DNA from: an uncultured Bacilli bacterium
GTDB taxonomy: Bacteria; Bacillota_I; Bacilli_A; RF39; UBA660
NCBI GenBank assembly: GCA_947631285.1
Contig: CANRKS010000025.1
Location: forward strand, 1-11,474
Direction of reading: 5' to 3'
Length of the DNA: 11,474 nt
Positions within the stretch are counted from its first letter, which is position 1. The number at the start of each line of letters is the position of its first letter. A program made the translations under genes and the position numbers. Below the pieces are notes generated by a model. It was not told the DNA's origin and made no database searches. It worked only from the letters and a program-made list of their open reading frames with translations. Positions 6,116 to 11,474 of this stretch are shown here, in pieces.

Positions 6116-6987
6116 ATATTTGGCAAAATAAAGAATGGGGACCAATGCTTTTAAAAGAAATTGATAATCCCTTTGTTTCTCGTGATTATATTTTTGAAAT
6201 AAAATTTGATGGACATAGAACTATTATTTTTGCAAGCCCTCAGGAAGTTATTATAAAAAGTCGAAATTCCGTTAATGTTACTTATCTTTATCCTGAACTT
6301 CAAGAAATAAAAAAAATAGTTAAAAAGAAAACAATTTTTGATGGTGAAATAGTAAGGTTTGAAAATAACCGCCCTAATTTTAGTCTTTTGCAAGAGAGAG
6401 CTCATTTAAAAAATAAGGAAAAGATTAAAATGATGGCTAATACTAATCCGGTTGTTTTTGTTTGTTTTGATATTTTATATGAAGATGAAGATTTAACTAA
6501 TAAGCCTCTTTTAAAAAGGAAAGAAATATTAAATAAGTATCCTGATAATAATGTTTTTATGAAAGCTAAATATTTAGTTGGGGAAGGGAAAAAATTATTT
6601 AATATAGTAAAAAAGGAAAATTTAGAAGGAATAATAGCTAAGAAGAAAGATAGTCTTTATTTTATTAATACAAGATGTGATAATTGGCTTAAAATTAAAA
6701 ATTATCAAGTTGAATCTTTTTTAGTTGGAGCTTATGAAGATAAAGAAAATAACTATGTAATTACTTTATATTTAGGAGAATATCAAAATAATAGTTTTTC
6801 TTTAGTAGGAAAAGTTAATCTGGCTAAAAAAAATCCTTTATATCTAAAAATAAAGAGCATTTCTATTGAAAAAACAGATAAAGATATTAACTATATTAAA
6901 CCGACTATTAAGGTTTTAGTAAAATATATAGAGATGACTAAACAAGGCCATTTAAGACAACCCATATTTATAAAAGAAATAAAATAA
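6112..6987 (+). CDS. ligD: ATP-dependent DNA ligase, LigD ligase domain only
   Basis: This ligase seals breaks held by Ku, using ATP to adenylate itself and then the 5' phosphate. The adenylated lysine is Lys31 in KFDGHR (motif I, 31-36). FDGE (76-79, motif III), CFDILY (118-123, motif IIIa), EGIIAK (172-177, motif IV) and WLKIKN (192-197, motif V) complete the nucleotidyltransferase domain. Residues about 200-291 form the OB-fold domain, including VESFLVGAY and the closing GHLRQPIF. At 291 aa it has only the ligase module. The polymerase/primase and 3'-phosphoesterase modules of multidomain LigD (about 600-850 aa in Bacillus, Pseudomonas and mycobacteria) are absent and not encoded next door. 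It starts inside the ku stop (ATGA), with AAAGAAG in the ku end as ribosome binding site. Its stop is the first part of a hairpin shared with the convergent gene. Confidence 0.92.
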   Translation: MNIWQNKEWGPMLLKEIDNPFVSRDYIFEIKFDGHRTIIFASPQEVIIKSRNSVNVTYLYPELQEIKKIVKKKTIFDGEIVRFENNRPNFSLLQERAHLKNKEKIKMMANTNPVVFVCFDILYEDEDLTNKPLLKRKEILNKYPDNNVFMKAKYLVGEGKKLFNIVKKENLEGIIAKKKDSLYFINTRCDNWLKIKNYQVESFLVGAYEDKENNYVITLYLGEYQNNSFSLVGKVNLAKKNPLYLKIKSISIEKTDKDINYIKPTIKVLVKYIEMTKQGHLRQPIFIKEIK

Positions 6988-7007
6988 GAAGAGTTAAGCT
7001 CTTCTTA
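6985..7007. terminator. Terminator hairpin overlapping the last codons of two convergent genes
   Basis: TAAGAAGAG (6985-6993) and CTCTTCTTA (6999-7007) form a perfect 9-bp stem around the loop TTAAG. The left arm begins with the ligD stop, and the loop holds the stop of the minus-strand gene, whose final Val-Arg-Arg-Ala codons make up the right arm. A T-rich stretch follows on the minus strand, so termination of the three-gene operon looks better supported than termination of ku-ligD. Confidence 0.65.
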
Positions 7008-7896
7008 CATATATATAACAAATATTATCTTTAATGACATAATAAGTATTTTGATAATTTAAAATATTAGTATTATTGTTTTCGGCGATAGCCAGTAAGT
7101 TTTCAAATTTAGTTAAATAGATTAAATTATTATGAGTAGTGGGTTCATTTAATAATTTTATTATATAATTTTTATATTCTTTTATAATATTGCTTTCTTT
7201 ATTTTTCTTTAATCTTATTTTAAAACCTAATATAGTTATGGCGATAATAAAAAATAGAATAACAATTACTAAATATGAGTTCATTACTTTATTATCTTCT
7301 TCCTTAGAAGTATTTTTTTCATTCATAGTTATTTCTATTACTTTATCATTGATAGGAATTATTAATTCAACATAATAGTCATCTTTAGATTCAATCTCAA
7401 GACTAAGTCTTACATATAAATAAGCATTAATTTTAAGATTATAAGTAGTTTGAAAAGATTTTACATAATCAAGATAATAGTCATAGTTAAATACTAAATT
7501 TTTTTTAAGGGATACTTCTTTGGCTATAAGATTATTGGCTTTTTCTAAAGGAAAATCTTTCGTCCAAATTAATTTCGTGCCATCATCAGCATAGCCTTTT
7601 AAAGTGGCATTTATTTTATAAGAATAGGAAATATTATTTTGAAAAATATTTTTTAAATTATAATTGAAATACACATTTATATTTTGAATAGAACTGGAAA
7701 CATAATAATTATGAGATGCCATTTTTTCATCGGAGAAAAAAGTATTTGCTTTTAAAGAAATATCATAATCAGTTTCGTTATTAACTTTATATAATTCTTC
7801 TTTTTTATTTTTACTTATCCCAATTAAGAAAAAGCTAAAAGCTAGGATGAAAAAACTAATCATTAAAATAGTTAATTTATTTACTTTTGATGTCAT
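6994..7896 (-). CDS. DUF5305-like membrane protein, third gene of the export operon
   Basis: The 300-aa protein has an N-terminal membrane span (about 8-27), a beta-rich extracytoplasmic domain (about 30-203), a second span (about 206-228) and a cytosolic tail of about 70 residues rich in Lys and Asn. The tail ends with KFENLLAIAENNNTNI (263-278) and YYVIKDNICYIYV (285-297). That pattern resembles the C terminus of DUF5305 proteins, which I recall as frequent neighbours of SipW-like signal peptidases and TasA-like proteins. The function of the family is unknown; a role in holding, presenting or assembling the exported client is inference from context. The gene lies 6 nt after the signal peptidase gene, whose end supplies the ribosome binding site (GAGGAG). 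The Leu/Ile/Asn-rich coding is very AT-rich, like its operon partner. Confidence 0.65.
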   Translation of the reverse strand: MTSKVNKLTILMISFFILAFSFFLIGISKNKKEELYKVNNETDYDISLKANTFFSDEKMASHNYYVSSSIQNINVYFNYNLKNIFQNNISYSYKINATLKGYADDGTKLIWTKDFPLEKANNLIAKEVSLKKNLVFNYDYYLDYVKSFQTTYNLKINAYLYVRLSLEIESKDDYYVELIIPINDKVIEITMNEKNTSKEEDNKVMNSYLVIVILFFIIAITILGFKIRLKKNKESNIIKEYKNYIIKLLNEPTTHNNLIYLTKFENLLAIAENNNTNILNYQNTYYVIKDNICYIYVRRA

Positions 7897-7902
7897 TAAG
7901 TT

Positions 7903-9003
7903 TTATTTCATCTCCTCATTTAAAAATTCTTGTAACCAGATACTTGGATATCCAAGATACTTAAGATGAAATTTATAAACACCTTTGATATCTTTTTCTA
8001 ACACTTCCTTTTTATCGACGATATTATTTGCATCCCCTTTCGTTATATAGATGTCATTATAGGCATCAACTACTCGGTGAACAATAAGTTCACTGTCTTT
8101 TTGATAGACGATAATAGACCCTTTAGAAATTGACTTATTTTTTTCATAAATTACTAAATCACCTCTTTCAAATTTAGGAAACATACTATTAGAAAGAATA
8201 GCAATAGGTTCATATTTAAATAATCCTAGCATAAAGAAAACTAAACTAGTGGAAAATATTAATGTTAAAGCATAAGTTAAAGTAGCGAATGTATTTTGAT
8301 GCATTTTAATTTGAGAATTTTTTTGAGAAAAAAGATAATGTTTTAAAATTAAGAAAATTATAACTGTTTTAATTATACTGAATGAACCTTTAATAAACCA
8401 ATTGCAATAAGGAAAAATAGGAAATAATAAAATAGCTATTTGATTAATTATTTTAATAGTTATTGGTAAGTAGTAGTTAGAATTTAAAGAAAGATAGTTA
8501 AATAATAAATTACTTGATATAGAAGGAATTATTTTAGAAGTAATATATTTAAATAAATCAGCTTTAGAATATGCAAAAACCGAAAAGATATTTATTTCAT
8601 TTAAAATAATTAACGTAGTAAATAATATAATAAAAGAGTGATGGTGACGATTAGGCTTAAGCATTTTATACCTCATATATTCAAGACCTAATATAGGTAT
8701 AACTTCAATAATTAAATTTTTCATAAAGCCAAGTAGTGAATGATTTAAAGGACTTTTAGTAAAACCTAGAAAAAAGCCTTCTAAATAATAGAGAATAACA
8801 AATATAAGGGAAACAATTATAGTTATATAAAAATTATTTTTAGTATTTATATTTTTAATCTTTTCTTTATAATTAACTAATAAAAATATTAGCCAGAATA
8901 AAGGCTTAAGATAATTTAGATAAAAGTTATAATGATAATAGGAAAAAATAATATTAATTAAACTATATAAAAGAAAAAGACCAAAAAATTTTTTATTTTT
9001 CAT
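7903..9003 (-). CDS. SipW-like ER-type signal peptidase (S26B) with multi-spanning N-terminal domain
   Basis: The C-terminal quarter is a type I signal peptidase of the ER/archaeal branch (S26B), to which B. subtilis SipW belongs. SNSMFPKFERGDLVI (271-285) carries the nucleophile Ser273. VHRVV (308-312) puts His309 where bacterial SPase I has its lysine. TKGDANNIVD (321-330) supplies Asp324 and Asp330. The unusual part is the N-terminal 260 residues, with about seven or eight hydrophobic spans (roughly 7-22, 29-44, 58-80, 90-108, 123-145, 178-200, 207-224, 238-262). SipW is about 190 aa with few spans, whereas this protein is 366 aa. The extra domain may form a channel, scaffold or client-docking platform (inference). 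The start ATG has no Shine-Dalgarno. A 4-codon minicistron (ATG at complement 9012-9014) whose TGA overlaps this ATG, and the TasA-like stop at 9017, suggest coupled translation. It should cleave the TasA-like product and other GxTYAxF-type signals. Confidence 0.85.
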   Translation of the reverse strand: MKNKKFFGLFLLYSLINIIFSYYHYNFYLNYLKPLFWLIFLLVNYKEKIKNINTKNNFYITIIVSLIFVILYYLEGFFLGFTKSPLNHSLLGFMKNLIIEVIPILGLEYMRYKMLKPNRHHHSFIILFTTLIILNEINIFSVFAYSKADLFKYITSKIIPSISSNLLFNYLSLNSNYYLPITIKIINQIAILLFPIFPYCNWFIKGSFSIIKTVIIFLILKHYLFSQKNSQIKMHQNTFATLTYALTLIFSTSLVFFMLGLFKYEPIAILSNSMFPKFERGDLVIYEKNKSISKGSIIVYQKDSELIVHRVVDAYNDIYITKGDANNIVDKKEVLEKDIKGVYKFHLKYLGYPSIWLQEFLNEEMK

Positions 9004-9016
9004 AAATTAATCATAA

Positions 9017-9505
9017 TTATTTTTGAACATATTCGATAATTCCGGTTAATGTTTTGGTTTTCTTCTCAGGAATTTCTTCGGTATCTTTTACATAGGTTAC
9101 AGTTATATTAAAGGTTGTCTCTTCACCAGCATTAAGTTCTGGAGTAATTTGGGTTGTCGTATAATTAAGGGCTAGGATACCATCAATTTCTTCTGTAAAT
9201 ATAACGGTTTGTAGTTTAGCATCAATTGTTCCGGCATTTTTAATGGTGACTTTATAAGTTATTTCATCGCCGGGCTTCATTAATTTAGCCGAAAAATTAA
9301 CGGAAGTATCTGTAAAGGTTGGCTTTCCAGCATCACAACTAGAAGAGACATTAATGGCCTCAACATTAGTTATTTTAACATCCCAACTTCCAGCAATTTC
9401 TGTAATCCCATTTATATTTAAATCGGTGGCTAAAGATGAATAACCAACCGACATTAGAATTATTGTAATAAGAAAGGTTATGATAATTATTTTTTTCTTT
9501 TTCAT
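9017..9505 (-). CDS. TasA-like small secreted protein, first gene of the export operon
   Basis: This 162-aa exported protein has MKKKK, one hydrophobic span (6-20) and GYSSLATDLNINGI (21-34), a variant of the SipW-type signal/propeptide region seen in TasA- and camelysin-like proteins. The remaining 125 residues are Thr/Ile/Val/Lys-rich with alternating beta strands. The segment KPGDEITYKVTIKNAGT (77-93), later ELNAGEETTFNITVTY, is the beta-sandwich signature of TasA-like subunits, where a conserved PGD turn precedes an immunoglobulin-like strand. A single Cys is present (57). Linkage to the signal peptidase, 13 nt downstream, strongly suggests it is the primary client and perhaps a fibre or coat subunit; polymerisation is inference. 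The start is supported by AAAGGAGAG (complement of 9511-9519), 5 nt upstream. An ATAGC/GCTAT hairpin followed by T5 on the minus strand (9551-9570) in the leader may act as a weak attenuator. Confidence 0.75.
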   Translation of the reverse strand: MKKKKIIIITFLITIILMSVGYSSLATDLNINGITEIAGSWDVKITNVEAINVSSSCDAGKPTFTDTSVNFSAKLMKPGDEITYKVTIKNAGTIDAKLQTVIFTEEIDGILALNYTTTQITPELNAGEETTFNITVTYVKDTEEIPEKKTKTLTGIIEYVQK

Positions 9506-9618
9506 GTTTACTCTCCTTTCTTTTTGTTTTTACTTAAGAAATTATTTAAAAATAGCCTTATGCTATCCCACTTATAAAATATGCGAAATTTAATTTATTG
9601 AATAGATAAGAAGCCTAT

Positions 9619-9666
9619 AATACTTTATTATTAAGTATTTGTAATAAATGTCATATATGATAAAAT
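9619..9666 (+). promoter_or_regulatory. Promoter of the Nudix gene with an overlapping inverted repeat
   Basis: TTGTAA (9639-9644), a 16-bp spacer and TAAAAT (9661-9666) preceded by TGA (extended -10) form a plausible promoter. AATACTT (9619-9625) and AAGTATT (9633-9639) are an inverted repeat just upstream that touches the -35 box and could be an operator. Transcription would start near 9673, favouring translation from the ATG at 9687. Confidence 0.5.
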
Positions 9667-9686
9667 TATAAGTAGAGATGATTAAT

Positions 9687-10103
9687 ATGTTAGAAGTAAA
9701 ATTATATGATTTAGGTTATTGTGATGAAAGAGAATATAGAAGAGTTATCTGTGTATGCAAATATCATGATAAATATGTATTTTCTTATAATAAAAAAAGA
9801 GAAGGATGGGAAATCCCTGGAGGCCATATTGAAGAAGGAGAAACATGGGAGGAAGCAGCCAAAAGAGAAATGTATGAGGAAACGGGCGCCACTAAAATTA
9901 AAGTAACCCCTGTTTGTGTTTATAAAATAAGTACATTTGGCTTACTTTGCTTTTGTGAAATATTAGAAATGAAAGAACTACCGGAGGAATATGAAATGTC
10001 TAAGATAATGTTAGCCAAAGAACTTCCATCTAATTTAACTTATCCTGATACTTTTAAACTATATTTTGAAACGGTTAAAGAAAAAATGCATTTAAATGAC
10101 TAG
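9687..10103 (+). CDS. Nudix hydrolase
   Basis: The 138-aa protein carries a complete Nudix box at residues 46-68 (GHIEEGE, then REMYEETGA), which binds Mg2+ and hydrolyses a nucleoside diphosphate linked to another moiety. The beta strand before it (ICVCKYHDKYVFSYNKK) and WEIPGGHI are typical of MutT/ADP-ribose-type family members. The substrate cannot be told from sequence; small stand-alone Nudix enzymes act on oxidised or non-canonical NTPs, nucleotide sugars or dinucleotides. I prefer ATG 9687 because the ATG at 9678 (adding MIN) has no ribosome binding site and lies about 5 nt from the predicted transcription start, while AGAGATGA lies just before 9687. It stops with TAG and is followed after 49 bp by the HD-domain gene on the same strand, with which it may share a nucleotide-sanitation role. 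Confidence 0.88.
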   Translation: MLEVKLYDLGYCDEREYRRVICVCKYHDKYVFSYNKKREGWEIPGGHIEEGETWEEAAKREMYEETGATKIKVTPVCVYKISTFGLLCFCEILEMKELPEEYEMSKIMLAKELPSNLTYPDTFKLYFETVKEKMHLND

Positions 10104-10119
10104 AAAAAAGTAGATTTTT

Positions 10120-10128
10120 TGATAAAAT
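10120..10128 (+). promoter_or_regulatory. Extended -10 before the HD-domain gene
   Basis: TGATAAAAT (10120-10128) is identical to the extended -10 of the Nudix promoter (9658-9666). It is followed by a plausible leader with the ribosome binding site GAGGGGGAAA (10138-10147). No good -35 is visible (TAGAAA at 10101-10106 has the right spacing but poor match). It is either a weak secondary promoter or the gene is mainly read through from the Nudix gene. Confidence 0.35.
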
Positions 10129-10152
10129 AATTATTTTGAGGGGGAAATTAAG

Positions 10153-11229
10153 ATGAAGTATTATGATACCTTAAATGAAGAAATTAAAGATTATTTTAAA
10201 ATTCTATCTCCTATATTTCCTGAGTGGTTATTGGAATATATAAATACTCCGGAAATGAAAAGAATAAGCACAATTAGTATGAGTTGTGGAACAGATTATT
10301 CTAAATGTTTTAATGTAAAATATTGGTATTCAAATTTAGATCACAGTGTGGGAGTAGCTCTTATAATATGGCATTTTACTCATGATAAAAAACAAACTTT
10401 AGCCGGATTATTTCATGATATAGCCACGCCAACTTTTAAACATTGTATTGATTTTATGAATGGTGATTCAGAATGCCAAGAATCTACTGAAGAAAGAACA
10501 ACAGATATTATTAAAAATTCTAAGGAAATAATGGCCTTATTAAGCCGGGATGGTATTAGGTTAGAAGAAGTATGTGATTATAAAATATATCCAGTAGCGG
10601 ATAATGATATACCAAGATTATCAGCAGATAGATTTGAATATACTTTTGCCAGTGGATTAACATTTTTTAGAGTATGGGAATTGGATAAAATAAAAAAAAT
10701 CTATGATGATGTGATTATTTTAAAAAATGAGCAAGGTATAGATGAATTAGGGTTTAAGCATAAAGAAGTTTGTGAAGAATATATTCGTACTATTGCGAAA
10801 TTATGGCCAGAATGGATAAGTGATAAAGATAGAACAGCAATGCAATTTCTTGCTGATATGTGTAAATCAATGAATAATGCTGGTTATTTAACTATTGAAG
10901 ATTTATATAATTGTACAGAAAAGCAAATAATTGAAAAAATATTAAGCTGCGATGATAAATATTTATCTGAAAGTTTTAGAAATTTTATGGCTGCAACAAA
11001 AGTATATAAAAGTGAGGAACAATTAAACAATAAATATTGTATAAATGTTAAAGCTAAAACGAGATATGTTATTCCATTAGTATTAACTGAAAATGGAGTT
11101 GCTAGAATAAATAAAATATCCCAAGAGGCTAATCAATATATAGAAAATTATTTAGCAATTCCGAATGGTGGATATTGGACATATTTTGATTTTGACTTTA
11201 AACCTTATGTAAAAAAATTAAGTAAATAA
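10153..11229 (+). CDS. HD-domain phosphohydrolase (dNTPase-like)
   Basis: This 358-aa cytosolic protein contains an HD metal-dependent phosphohydrolase domain. The metal ligands are visible as His64 (NLDHSVGVAL), His88-Asp89 (AGLFHDIATPTFKH, 84-97) and probably Asp159 (LSADRFEY, 156-163). The wording around the second motif resembles dGTPase/SAMHD1-type triphosphohydrolases (AGLLHDIGHPPFGH), so a nucleotide or phosphorylated small molecule is a likely substrate. There is no GGDEF, PAS or helicase partner domain. Residues about 170-358 are mostly helical and family-specific, and I do not recognise a further domain. The start is supported by GAGGGGG, 8 nt upstream. It follows the Nudix gene after 49 bp and ends at its own strong terminator. 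The HD call is strong; the substrate is open, and a (p)ppGpp- or cyclic-nucleotide-acting enzyme cannot be excluded. Confidence 0.85.
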   Translation: MKYYDTLNEEIKDYFKILSPIFPEWLLEYINTPEMKRISTISMSCGTDYSKCFNVKYWYSNLDHSVGVALIIWHFTHDKKQTLAGLFHDIATPTFKHCIDFMNGDSECQESTEERTTDIIKNSKEIMALLSRDGIRLEEVCDYKIYPVADNDIPRLSADRFEYTFASGLTFFRVWELDKIKKIYDDVIILKNEQGIDELGFKHKEVCEEYIRTIAKLWPEWISDKDRTAMQFLADMCKSMNNAGYLTIEDLYNCTEKQIIEKILSCDDKYLSESFRNFMAATKVYKSEEQLNNKYCINVKAKTRYVIPLVLTENGVARINKISQEANQYIENYLAIPNGGYWTYFDFDFKPYVKKLSK

Positions 11230-11275
11230 TAAAAGATGGTAAAGAGGATTAAAACTCAATATCATCTTTTTTATT
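11228..11275 (+). terminator. Terminator of the HD-domain gene
   Basis: AAAAGATGGTA (11231-11241) pairs with TATCATCTTTT (11260-11270), with one G-U pair. An inner GAG/CTC stem (11244-11246 with 11255-11257) adds to it, and the right arm runs into a T-rich tract. It begins right at the HD gene's stop codon. Confidence 0.8.
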
Positions 11276-11474
11276 ATTTCTTTTTTCTTTGTATGGCTTA
11301 ACTTAGATATAAATACCATCGTAATTTTTGGTTCACAGTATTCATTGCGTTCGACCACATATTATTTTTACATCAAATTATGTAGAATTCTACATAATAT
11401 TATTTATGTAGAAAATTCAGTTATGTAGAAAAAATGAAAAAGAGGCCTAAAAATAATGACTTCTATTCAAAATT
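11276..11474. other. Right-edge region, probable upstream region of the next gene
   Basis: No complete gene is visible. Two possible + strand starts lead off the edge. ATG at 11434 reads MKKRPKNNDFYSK but has no ribosome binding site, only the repeat boxes upstream. ATG at 11456 reads MTSIQN, with AGAGG at 11441-11445 about 10 nt before it. Too little remains to identify a product. The stretch 11320-11360 is visibly less AT-rich than its surroundings and matches nothing I recognise; on the minus strand it holds only a 20-codon open frame. Confidence 0.3.
11377..11430. repeat. 22-bp palindrome plus repeated TTATGTAGAA boxes
   Basis: Positions 11377-11398 are a perfect 22-bp palindrome centred on GAATTC, made of TTATGTAGAA (11378-11387) and its inverse TTCTACATAA (11388-11397). 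Two more forward copies of TTATGTAGAA lie at 11404-11413 and 11421-11430. Four copies of a 10-mer in 53 bp, one pair forming a dyad, is typical of a multi-operator control region or a small protein-binding array. The last copy ends 3 nt before an ATG (11434) whose frame stays open to the window edge. Confidence 0.65.

Noticed and set aside
6100..6160. Ku-LigD as a single fused protein through a recoded TGA (code 4)
   Set aside because: Reading through the ku TGA gives only about 13 codons before TAA, and the ligase is in a different frame with its own ATG. TGG is used for Trp throughout.
6151..7375. Short antisense open frames over ligD (6151-6405) and the DUF5305-like gene (7190-7375)
   Set aside because: Hydrophobic or Phe/Asn/Ile-rich translations are what AT-rich antisense DNA gives; no start signals were found.
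10153..11229. HD protein as a Cas3-type nuclease
   Set aside because: There is no helicase domain and no CRISPR context; the motif layout is that of small-molecule phosphohydrolases.
11378..11430. Repeated 10-mers as a CRISPR array
   Set aside because: Repeats are only 10 bp, spacers between the forward copies are 7-16 bp and unequal, and no cas gene is present.
11291..11430. Plus-strand open frame of about 45 codons after the HD gene
   Set aside because: It has no start codon with a ribosome binding site, no recognisable motif, and covers the terminator tail and the repeat boxes.

Overview
The window is a strongly AT-rich (roughly 30% G+C or less, by eye) bacterial chromosome segment. It has A/T-ending codons, strong AGGAGG-type ribosome binding sites, small intergenic gaps and hairpin/U-tract terminators. 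TGA acts as a stop (end of ku), TGG encodes Trp, and the code looks standard. SipW-type export, a TasA-like protein, Pectate_lyase_5-like and VRPxFYL-type surface proteins, and GSP39-type dehydrogenases point to a low-GC Bacillota. An uncultured gut Bacilli lineage (RF39/Erysipelotrichales-like) is my best guess, but it is inference only.

Layout. (1) 1-160: terminator-like hairpin, inverted repeat and promoter. (2) 161-598 (+): orphan sigma-70 region-2 protein with no region 4. (3) 632-1375 (-): secreted, C-terminally anchored beta-helix surface protein, convergent with the first gene across a shared terminator. (4) 1600-2343 (+): FabG-like reductase with its own promoter. (5) 2347-2628 (-): decayed IS3-family transposase fragment. 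(6) 2703-4292 (+): 529-aa surface protein with a SipW-type signal peptide, preceded by a consensus -35 and a consensus -10 separated by only 14 bp that include a G7 tract. (7) 4351-5271 (-): GSP39/YhdF-like dehydrogenase, divergent from (8) ku-ligD (5369-6987, +), a two-gene NHEJ system with a ligase-only LigD. (9) 6994-9505 (-): three-gene operon, in transcription order a TasA-like secreted protein, a multi-spanning ER-type (S26B) signal peptidase and a DUF5305-like membrane protein. (10) 9687-10103 and 10153-11229 (+): Nudix hydrolase and HD-domain phosphohydrolase. (11) 11230-11474: terminator, then a region with a 22-bp palindrome and repeated TTATGTAGAA boxes, probably the control region of a gene lying beyond the edge.

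How the parts may work together. The operon at 6994-9505 looks like a dedicated export/assembly module. Its signal peptidase probably matures the TasA-like protein encoded with it, and probably also the 529-aa surface protein at 2703-4292, whose GATYAFFS signal is typical of SipW clients. Together with the beta-helix protein this makes half of the window cell-surface biology. The other theme is genome and nucleotide maintenance: Ku/LigD end joining, a stress-type SDR next to it, and the Nudix/HD pair. No CRISPR array, tRNA, rRNA or intact mobile element was seen.
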